From an uncultured Eubacteriales bacterium (GTDB lineage: Bacteria; Bacillota; Clostridia; Christensenellales; Borkfalkiaceae): a DNA stretch of 5,113 nucleotides. The first letter of the stretch is position 1. Each line of letters begins with the position of its first letter. A model generated the notes under the pieces. That model worked only from the letters and a program-made list of their open reading frames with translations, did not search any database and was not told the DNA's origin. Shown piece by piece: positions 1-5,113 of the stretch. The stretch spans positions 1 through 5,113 of the forward strand of contig CATJZR010000130.1 of NCBI GenBank assembly GCA_949745625.1, given 5' to 3'. A program made the translations under genes and the position numbers.

Positions 1-134
1 AGCGAAACCGCGGGCAACGCGACCGCGCAAACCGCCGTTATTATTACCGTTATCTTTAAAATTTTAAGGGCTCGTTCCGCCTTTGCGGAAAGTTCCTCCG
101 CGAACTGCTGTTTTCCGTTTTCTTCCATAATCAT
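1..134 (-). CDS. Small membrane protein, N-terminal part only (runs off the left edge)
   Basis: An open frame reads from the rex stop to the window edge, giving 44 full codons. I place the start at the ATG at 134-132, which overlaps the rex TGA as an ATGA junction and has a weak GAG-rich ribosome site about six bases upstream. A second in-frame ATG at 128-126 is an equally possible start. The visible peptide opens with a polar, charged helix rich in Glu, Lys and Gln. A run of hydrophobic residues then begins around residue 25 (KITVIITAVCAVALP), which looks like a transmembrane segment. The basic residues just before it suggest that the N-terminus stays in the cytoplasm. I do not recognise the family, and too little is visible to assign a function. 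The overlap implies translational coupling with rex, so it is very probably the third gene of the kinase-rex operon. Short length and lack of homology evidence limit confidence. Confidence 0.6.
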   Translation of the reverse strand, partial: MIMEENGKQQFAEELSAKAERALKILKITVIITAVCAVALPAVS

Positions 135-745
135 TTGATACTGCTCGATAAAATTGCAAGATTTGCCGCAACGTCTATTTGCCTGACTTCTACTCCCTCG
201 GGCGTTTTCAGCGTGGCGGGTGCAAAGCTTAAAATTGCTTTAACGCCACACCTTACAAGCATATCCGCAACGCCCTGCGCAGCTGGTGCAGGGACGCATA
301 TTATTGCAAGCTTTGCGTTCAGTCGCGCAATCTGCGCCTCTGCGTCGGCAACGTCGTAAACGGGTTTTCCCGACGGGGACTGCCCCAGCTTGTCCGTATC
401 GCTGTCGAACGCAGCAACTACCTCTATACCGTAATAGCCGAAGCCGCCGTAATCCAAAATCGCCTTCCCGACCGCACCGTATCCGATTATGACGGCGTGA
501 CGCTTGCCGTTGAAGCACAAAAACTCTTCGATAGCGGATATAAGCTCCTCGGTTACGTAGCCGACGCGCGGTCTGCCGACAGCCGCGGTATAAGCCAAAT
601 CCTTTCTGACCAGAACCTCGCCCAGCCCCAGCGCCTCGGCAATATGTCCCGAGGATACGAATTTTTCACTATCGGGGATACTTTTAAGATAATTGAGATA
701 AACCGGCATTCTCTGCAACGAAATCAACGGTATTTCCTTATACAT
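131..745 (-). CDS. rex: Redox-sensing transcriptional repressor Rex
   Basis: A cytoplasmic DNA-binding repressor of 204 residues. Rex proteins dimerise, bind operators of fermentation and respiration genes when NAD+ is high, and release them when NADH accumulates. Residues 5-75 form the winged-helix domain, with the typical opening (IPLISLQRMPVYLNYLK), the VSS turn at 30-32 and the recognition-helix motif VRKDL at 46-50. Residues 82-200 form a Rossmann domain: the glycine motif GYGAVG is at 88-93, an acidic end to the next strand at FDSD (113-116), and the family signature LSFAP at 172-176 followed by a conserved IDVA near 190. Two points are unusual. The segment that usually reads FGxxGxGY is AVGRPRVGY (55-63), and the C-terminal helix is about ten residues shorter than in Bacillus subtilis Rex. 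The start is fixed by a strong ribosome site, 11 bases after the kinase stop. The family call is secure; whether this is the global Rex or a specialised paralogue is open. Confidence 0.93.
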   Translation of the reverse strand: MYKEIPLISLQRMPVYLNYLKSIPDSEKFVSSGHIAEALGLGEVLVRKDLAYTAAVGRPRVGYVTEELISAIEEFLCFNGKRHAVIIGYGAVGKAILDYGGFGYYGIEVVAAFDSDTDKLGQSPSGKPVYDVADAEAQIARLNAKLAIICVPAPAAQGVADMLVRCGVKAILSFAPATLKTPEGVEVRQIDVAANLAILSSSIK

Positions 746-749
746 ATTT

Positions 750-756
750 CACCTCT
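750..756 (-). promoter_or_regulatory. Ribosome binding site of rex
   Basis: The minus strand reads AGAGGTG, a near-complete match to the anti-Shine-Dalgarno complement, four bases before the ATG at 745. It fills most of the 11-base gap after the kinase stop, and it decides the rex start. Confidence 0.85.
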
Positions 757-1677
757 TTAAATCCACAATGCCGCAGCGCCGTAAGCCCCCGCTGCAGCGC
801 CAAGCGTGGCCGTCTTTACCAAAACGCGCGCGTATTGAGCGGCGAATACCTCTTTGTCGAGTATTTCCTGCAACGGCGCCGTAAGCCGCTCGCCCTCTTT
901 CGAAACCCCGCCGCCGAGCATTATCACCTCGGGACGGAATGCGTTTGCAAGGTTTACAAGCCCGCACGCAAGATATTCGATATACCAGTCAACGACCTTT
1001 CTTGCGGACGTATCGCAGTCCGCGTACTCGAACGCAGTTTTGCCCGTCACCTTATCCGAGATATACTTACCCCACATAGCCGAGCCCGTGTCCTCCTCCA
1101 TCGCCCACTTGGTGCGGCGCTTCAGAGCGGTTGCCGAAGAGTACGCCTCGAAGCAGCCCTGACGCCCGCACGAGCAATGCGCACCGCCGCGTTCGATTAC
1201 CATGTGTCCGATTTCCGCGCCAGCGGATTTGTTGCCCTCGAACAGCTTGCCGTCTATCACTATTCCGCCGCCCACGCCAGTGCCGAGCGTAACCAAAATA
1301 CTGTTTTTATAATTTTTCCCCGCGCCGAACTTCGCCTCGCCAAGCGCCGCGGCGTTTGCGTCGTTGGTAATTCTGATAGGCAGATTTATCTTTTCTTTCA
1401 AAAGCCCGACCATAGAAAAATCGGCAAGGCCGAGATTGCTTGCAAGCACCACCTTGCCGTTTTCGGAATCGATTACTCCTGCGCAGCCGATGCCCACGCC
1501 CACAATCCTTCCGCCGTTTTGCCGCGAAAGGCGGTTGCAGAGCCCCGCTATACCGTTGACGATTTCCTCACCCTTGACGGTAACTACGCTGTCCTCGCCG
1601 TAGAGCTTGCCGTTTTCGTCGATAACGAGCCCCTTTATCGCAGTCCCCCCTATGTCTATACCTATGTAAAGCGCCAT
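757..1677 (-). CDS. ROK-family sugar kinase, glucokinase-like
   Basis: A cytoplasmic kinase of 306 residues, close to the usual ROK length. ROK kinases phosphorylate glucose or another hexose or amino sugar with ATP, feeding glycolysis. The phosphate-binding motif DIGGTAIKG is at 8-16. The catalytic aspartate is D106 in NDANAA (105-110). GTGVGGGI at 132-139 is the second nucleotide loop. The ExGH motif gives E155 and H158, and the zinc motif CxCGxxGC supplies C168, C170 and C175, followed by FEAY with substrate-contacting E177. LGGGVS at 254-259 completes the adenosine site. No winged-helix domain is present, so this is an enzyme and not a ROK repressor. The start has a good ribosome site and lies just below a consensus promoter. 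It is the first gene of the operon with rex. Glucokinase (glcK type) is the likeliest activity, but N-acetylmannosamine, fructose or allose kinases share these motifs, so substrate is not settled. Confidence 0.93.
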   Translation of the reverse strand: MALYIGIDIGGTAIKGLVIDENGKLYGEDSVVTVKGEEIVNGIAGLCNRLSRQNGGRIVGVGIGCAGVIDSENGKVVLASNLGLADFSMVGLLKEKINLPIRITNDANAAALGEAKFGAGKNYKNSILVTLGTGVGGGIVIDGKLFEGNKSAGAEIGHMVIERGGAHCSCGRQGCFEAYSSATALKRRTKWAMEEDTGSAMWGKYISDKVTGKTAFEYADCDTSARKVVDWYIEYLACGLVNLANAFRPEVIMLGGGVSKEGERLTAPLQEILDKEVFAAQYARVLVKTATLGAAAGAYGAAALWI

Positions 1678-1682
1678 TTTAG

Positions 1683-1690
1683 CACCCCTT
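1683..1690 (-). promoter_or_regulatory. Ribosome binding site of the ROK kinase
   Basis: The minus strand reads AAGGGGTG, ending five bases before the ATG at 1677. It is a good Shine-Dalgarno sequence at normal spacing and supports this start. Confidence 0.8.
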
Positions 1691-1712
1691 ATATTGATAT
1701 TTTATTATCTAT

Positions 1713-1741
1713 ATTATACTATCTATTGCTTGCGTTGTCAA
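1713..1741 (-). promoter_or_regulatory. Consensus sigma-A promoter for the kinase-rex operon
   Basis: On the minus strand a perfect TTGACA (1741-1736) is separated by exactly 17 bases from a perfect TATAAT (1718-1713). Transcription would start near 1706, giving a leader of roughly 28 bases before the kinase ATG, which is too short for a riboswitch. A full-consensus promoter suggests strong expression unless a repressor intervenes. I looked for the Rex-type operator (TTGTnAA...TTnACAA) over it and found no convincing match, so autoregulation by Rex is not supported by the sequence. Confidence 0.9.
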
Positions 1742-1747
1742 GATTAA

Positions 1748-1778
1748 TATCGGAAGAGGCGGAACGCCTCTTCCGATA
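1748..1778 (-). terminator. Terminator-like hairpin after the MBL lipoprotein gene
   Basis: A perfect inverted repeat with 14-bp arms (1748-1761 and 1765-1778) and a 3-base loop begins 11 bases after the lipoprotein stop codon. The stem is GC-rich and very stable. The tail on the minus strand is TTAATCTT, not a run of T, so it is a weak intrinsic terminator by the classical rule. Position and stem strength still make termination of the upstream operon the best reading. A transcript-stabilising 3' hairpin, or an operator for a dimeric regulator beside the next promoter, are alternatives. Confidence 0.7.
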
Positions 1779-1789
1779 CACTTAAATTA

Positions 1790-3277
1790 TTAAGCGGTTG
1801 CCGCGTCGGGGAAAAACTCTTGCTTTGCCCAGGCAGGCAAATATTGCTGATAATTTCTGAAAACAAACACCTTCGACTCGTGCAGCTTGAAATTCTCTTC
1901 GCCCGTAACTCTGTTTTCGAAGTCCTGTCTTTCCTCGTTCCAGACCGGATTTCCGCCCGTTAAAGACAAATCGTAATATCCCTTGCGCGGGGTCGAGCCC
2001 TCGAACGTAAAGTCGTCCTCGCCGTAAGAAGTAAATTTCATAGTCCCGTTTACCATATTCCAGTAGACGTTTAGATTAACAGAAATATTCGGCGCCTTGT
2101 AAATTCTTTCAATCGCGCCCGCAATGGGGTGCCCGCTTGCACCGTTGAGGTTGTAGGTGACGTCCTTTGACGGTTTCGTCCAATTATAACCGTAATTGCT
2201 TGCGCGCGCCGCGGAAATTGCTACCGCTTTGGGATTGAGAGTATCCAAAAGCGCCTGCGAATTCGACCCGTGCGAACCGTGGTGCGAAGCCTTGTAAAGC
2301 GTTACGTTGGGCAGCGCCTCGTTGAGAAGCAGCTGCTTTTCCGATTCCGAGGTGAGGTCCCCAGCCGTGAAAAATCTGAATTGCCTGTACGTAAACATCG
2401 TAGCAAGGGAATGGGGATTGCTAGCGCCGGATTCGCTATTGCCTATATAGTTGCCCGTGTTGAGAATTTCAACGTAAAGTTCGTTGGTCAGATAGTAGCG
2501 GTTGACCGCGCCGCCCGTCTGAGTTGCACAGTCGTAAGCCGAGTGATACTGCATACCCTTGGGAATATACTTGTCACGCGTTGCCTTTACGTTGCCGCTG
2601 CCTACACCGCCGTAATCTATCATAAGCGATATGTCCGCAACGCCGTCTAACGCGTTGGCTATGCCGTCAATATGGTCGCCGTCGCTATGCGAAACCATAA
2701 ACAAATCGAGCCTGTTATCGGCAACCTTTTCTTTAAGAAACTGATTGATATAAGTTCCGTCAAGCTGCCAGCCGGCGTCTATCAGTACCTCCACGTTGCC
2801 CTTTTTTATAAATATCGAATCCGCATATATCTGCGTCATCTCGATAAAGTATATTTCCAGAGGCTCGTCCTTGCCTTCGTTACCTATGAATATGGGGTCG
2901 TCCGCGCTCTTTCCGCTGCCCACGCCGAGTTGTTCGACTTTATGCTTTGCAACGATAAATACACTGTCGCTTACGCCGCCGACATCAGCCGTAATTATCG
3001 CAGTGCCCTCGCCCTTTACGTTAACGGCACCGCCGTCTACGGTAGCAATATCGGGCTTCGAGCTGGTCCATTCGGCAGTCGGCGCAGAGCCGTCGTTCGC
3101 CTTTATTGCAAGCGTAATACTGTCGCCGACGAACACATTAAGCTCGTTTACCTCGTAACCGTCCCTCGTTATCTCTATAGAAACGGGATTTTGCGCAGTT
3201 TTTCCGCAGGCGGGCATTATAAAAAGACACATTAACATAGCCGCGGCTATGATTACAAATAGTATTCTCTTTTTCAT
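1790..3277 (-). CDS. Lipoprotein with N-terminal Big2 domain and ComEC-type metallo-beta-lactamase domain
   Basis: A 495-residue exported protein. Residues 1-24 are a lipoprotein signal (MKKR, a hydrophobic stretch, then MPAC with C24 as lipidation site), so it should sit on the outer face of the membrane. Residues 31-111 form a Big2 Ig-like domain (WTSSKPDIATVDGG, then KGEGTAIITA). Residues 140-420 are a metallo-beta-lactamase fold of the ComEC/Rec2-like type: FIEMTQIYADS near 144-154, LIDAG at 165-169, the metal motif HSDGDH at 197-202 (the HxDxDH form), the metal aspartate in TAGD (D307), SHHGSHGSNS at 331-340, and GHP at 382-384. The essential ligands appear intact, so it is probably an active hydrolase, likely a phosphodiesterase or nuclease by family analogy; the substrate is unknown. 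There are no ComEC membrane helices, so it is not a DNA-uptake channel. The last 70 residues match nothing I recognise. It lies 10 bases after the surface-protein gene and is probably translated from the same mRNA. Confidence 0.88.
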   Translation of the reverse strand: MKKRILFVIIAAAMLMCLFIMPACGKTAQNPVSIEITRDGYEVNELNVFVGDSITLAIKANDGSAPTAEWTSSKPDIATVDGGAVNVKGEGTAIITADVGGVSDSVFIVAKHKVEQLGVGSGKSADDPIFIGNEGKDEPLEIYFIEMTQIYADSIFIKKGNVEVLIDAGWQLDGTYINQFLKEKVADNRLDLFMVSHSDGDHIDGIANALDGVADISLMIDYGGVGSGNVKATRDKYIPKGMQYHSAYDCATQTGGAVNRYYLTNELYVEILNTGNYIGNSESGASNPHSLATMFTYRQFRFFTAGDLTSESEKQLLLNEALPNVTLYKASHHGSHGSNSQALLDTLNPKAVAISAARASNYGYNWTKPSKDVTYNLNGASGHPIAGAIERIYKAPNISVNLNVYWNMVNGTMKFTSYGEDDFTFEGSTPRKGYYDLSLTGGNPVWNEERQDFENRVTGEENFKLHESKVFVFRNYQQYLPAWAKQEFFPDAATA

Positions 3278-3285
3278 AATCCGAA

Positions 3286-3290
3286 TCCTA
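3286..3290 (-). promoter_or_regulatory. Ribosome binding site of the MBL lipoprotein, overlapping the upstream stop codon
   Basis: The minus strand reads TAGGA; its TAG is the stop codon of the preceding gene, and the ATG at 3277 follows eight bases later. The site is moderate in strength, and its overlap with the stop suggests translational coupling of the two exported proteins. Confidence 0.6.
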
Positions 3291-5113
3291 CTTGTAAAGT
3301 CTGATATTATCTATGTTCACATTGCCGTTACCGCTTACTACGCAAATTCTTACGTTCTTCGCTCCCTCGGCAAGAACTATTCTGTACGTCGAAAGCTCGT
3401 ACGAGTCGACAACTACCGTCATTCCGCATTCCAGCCAGTCGTTGCCGTCCGCCATTTTGTACATAACGGTTACGACCGTTCCGTGCGACTGCGAGCCGAA
3501 TGTTGCTACGTCGAATTCAACATAGTTGTATTCGCCCGCGACGGTGGTTTCAACCTTGCCTTGCTTTGCGCTCATTCTGCCTGCGAAAGTGCCGTCCGTA
3601 TGGTCGCTGCCCGCCGCGGAGGAAATAAGCGTTCCCGTCAGTATCCAGTCGTTGCCGCCGAGCGTAACGGTATTCGCCGCGTCTACGCCCTCGCCCGTAT
3701 CTTTGTTCGTGTATCCCGGCTTCGTTGCCGACTGTCCGTACTGGTTGGCTTCCGCCGCGTCCTCGAAATCAAGCTCTAACAGCTTTTCGGCGTTGAAGGT
3801 CGAGCCGGCCACGTTTACTTTAAATTCCTTGACTGCGGTAGCGGTAGCGTCCTCGTTATGCGTTACGGTAGCCGTAAGCGTAACGACCGTATCCTTCTCG
3901 GGGTGAGTCACTTCGCCCGCATCGGTAATAACCGCCGCATTGCCGCTTCTCCATACAATGCTTACGTCCGCAAATGCGTCCGATACAGTGGGAAGAGTAA
4001 TAGACGAAGCGTCAGCCTTAATAAAGCCCGCCACCGTAAGCGCGTCCTTCACTATATTGACCTTAGCGGCAGGGGTAGGCTCGCTGACTGTTATATCGTC
4101 CGCGCTGTAAATAAGAACCTGCGGTGCCTTGAAGTTTCCGTTACCGTAATGCGTCAGAACGCCCTTGAAGTCTATCGTGACGCCTGCAAGCGCTGCGGAT
4201 AATTTCGCGTTGATAGCCGTAAGCACGCTGCTTTCGAGATTGCCCGCATCTACGCGCAGAGTGGTATCCTTTCCGTTTACGGTCACATTTACGCTGTATG
4301 CCTTGGTCGACGTAGTGGGCGTAACCGTTACGGTAGCCGTACCCGTGACAACCGCTCCGTGATAAGCCATAGTCGCTTCCTGAGAGGAAACATCCTTGTC
4401 GTCCAAGCTGGTTTCGGTAATCGTAATACGTTCATCGAGCGCCTCGAAATATTCGACATCTACTATTTCGTGCGCGCCTGTGCGGTACAGCGTCTTACTG
4501 CCGCCTACGGCATAGACCTTACCTACCTCAACCGCAAATTGCGTCGAGTCCTGTCCGAAAACATAGTAAGCGTCCTGTCCGTTCTGTATATAATATGAAA
4601 CCGAGCTGTCGCTGCTCGACGCGATATAGGTTACAACGCCCTTTACTTTGAGATTGGTTCCGTTTTCCGCTTCAAGATACTCTGCGTGAGTAGAGAAGGG
4701 AAGCTTGCTGTAATCGGCGGAGGGCTTATCACTTTCCTCGACAACCGTCAGCTTAATGGATTTCGTAACCGCAGCTACGTCCTTTGCCGTTGCCGTAACG
4801 GTTACCTCGCCCAACTTAACTCCCGTAACGACGCCGTTCGAAACCGTAGCGGTTTGAGCGTCGCTCGTCGTCCAGATAACTTCCTGCGATGCGGTCGCAG
4901 GGCTTACCGTTGCGTTTACTTTCAGCGTAGAACCTACACCGACCTCCGTCGCGTTACCTGCGGTTGTAAGCGTTATGGATTTGGGCGTATTGTCTACGAC
5001 TGGCGCCGACGGGTTTATAACCAGTGCAAAATCTTTTTTAATTTCGGCATTTGCCGTACTTTTTGCCGTAATAATTACGTTGCCCGCAGCCTTAGCCGTA
5101 ACGAGCCCTGCAT
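3288..5113 (-). CDS. Large surface protein with Big2, OB-fold-like and C-terminal beta-sandwich domains (N-terminus outside the window)
   Basis: The frame is open from the right edge to the TAG at 3290-3288, giving 607 visible residues, so the start lies outside the window. An internal TTG at 4814 is not the start, because a Big2 domain runs straight across it. Counting from the first full codon at 5111: residues 1-34 are the end of one Ig-like domain; 42-125 a complete Big2 (PKSITL, then VIWTTSDAQTATVSNGVVTG); 134-225 an OB-fold-like module (LKVKGVVTYI, then SYYIQNGQDAYYVFG); 230-342 a second, more divergent one; 345-436 an atrophied Ig-like domain (VWRSGNAAVITDAGEVTHP); and 437-607 a jelly-roll-like beta-sandwich ending NVNIDNIRLYK. 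Composition is rich in Thr, Val and Ala with one Cys pair near the end. No LPxTG or membrane anchor closes the protein. Such architectures occur in secreted Gram-positive proteins, including extracellular nucleases, but no catalytic domain is visible here. Domain names are from pattern recognition; the OB assignments are the least certain. Confidence 0.85.
   Translation of the reverse strand, partial: AGLVTAKAAGNVIITAKSTANAEIKKDFALVINPSAPVVDNTPKSITLTTAGNATEVGVGSTLKVNATVSPATASQEVIWTTSDAQTATVSNGVVTGVKLGEVTVTATAKDVAAVTKSIKLTVVEESDKPSADYSKLPFSTHAEYLEAENGTNLKVKGVVTYIASSSDSSVSYYIQNGQDAYYVFGQDSTQFAVEVGKVYAVGGSKTLYRTGAHEIVDVEYFEALDERITITETSLDDKDVSSQEATMAYHGAVVTGTATVTVTPTTSTKAYSVNVTVNGKDTTLRVDAGNLESSVLTAINAKLSAALAGVTIDFKGVLTHYGNGNFKAPQVLIYSADDITVSEPTPAAKVNIVKDALTVAGFIKADASSITLPTVSDAFADVSIVWRSGNAAVITDAGEVTHPEKDTVVTLTATVTHNEDATATAVKEFKVNVAGSTFNAEKLLELDFEDAAEANQYGQSATKPGYTNKDTGEGVDAANTVTLGGNDWILTGTLISSAAGSDHTDGTFAGRMSAKQGKVETTVAGEYNYVEFDVATFGSQSHGTVVTVMYKMADGNDWLECGMTVVVDSYELSTYRIVLAEGAKNVRICVVSGNGNVNIDNIRLYK

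Noticed and set aside
1719..1741. Possible Rex operator over the kinase-rex promoter
   Set aside because: Only the outer TTG and CAA of a 16-base stretch match in symmetric positions; the inner bases do not fit the Rex consensus.
835..1785. A 316-codon open frame on the plus strand opposite the ROK kinase
   Set aside because: It is antisense to a gene with all ROK motifs intact, runs through the promoter and hairpin, has no recognisable domain, and reflects codon bias of the real gene.
2560..2720. HSDGDH read as a broken MBL motif because the second His of HxHxDH is Asp
   Set aside because: HxDxDH is the normal form in ComEC/Rec2-type MBL domains, so it does not indicate loss of activity.
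2672..3235. A 187-codon plus-strand frame opposite the MBL lipoprotein
   Set aside because: It overlaps a well-supported lipoprotein, resembles no family, and is a reverse-frame shadow.
4812..4814. TTG as the start of a 508-residue surface protein
   Set aside because: The frame stays open to the window edge, and a complete Big2 domain spans this codon without a break; no ribosome site precedes it.
3820..4970. Recurring short GTAACGGT-like strings that look like a dispersed repeat
   Set aside because: They fall on Thr-Val-Thr codons of the beta strands and vary in spacing and sequence, so they follow protein composition.

Overview
The window carries five genes, all on the minus strand, so transcription runs from position 5113 down to position 1. 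Base composition is mixed, with GC-rich coding DNA and AT-rich gaps. Shine-Dalgarno sites are strong, there is a textbook sigma-A type promoter, and the genes include Rex, a ROK kinase, Big2 (bacterial Ig-like) domains and a lipoprotein. Together these suggest a Gram-positive anaerobe of the Clostridia, probably an uncultured gut lineage. That placement is an inference from gene content; no marker gene is present.

Upstream transcription unit (5113 to about 1748). The first gene enters the window from the right, already open, and ends at 3288. It is a large surface-type protein built of Ig-like domains, two probable OB-fold modules, another Ig-like module and a C-terminal beta-sandwich. Ten bases later begins a lipoprotein that joins a Big2 domain to a ComEC-type metallo-beta-lactamase (MBL) domain. 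The short gap and overlapping stop/ribosome-binding site indicate one operon. A strong 14-bp hairpin just after the lipoprotein stop is its likely terminator, although its U-tract is poor.

Downstream transcription unit (about 1741 to 1, continuing left). A promoter with perfect -35 and -10 hexamers and a 17-bp spacer lies in the AT-rich gap, only six bases past the hairpin. It drives a ROK-family sugar kinase (glucokinase-like), a Rex-type NADH-sensing repressor, and the start of a small membrane protein that overlaps the rex stop. The kinase and Rex pair plausibly links sugar entry into glycolysis to the NADH/NAD+ ratio.

The most interesting part is the two-gene exported module. The multi-domain surface protein and the lipid-anchored MBL enzyme share Ig-like architecture, and their fold types (OB folds, ComEC-like MBL) are both met in extracellular nucleic-acid handling. 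A role in extracellular nucleic acid or phosphodiester breakdown is a hypothesis only. The ROK and rex genes look ordinary except for a divergent wing and short C-terminus in Rex.
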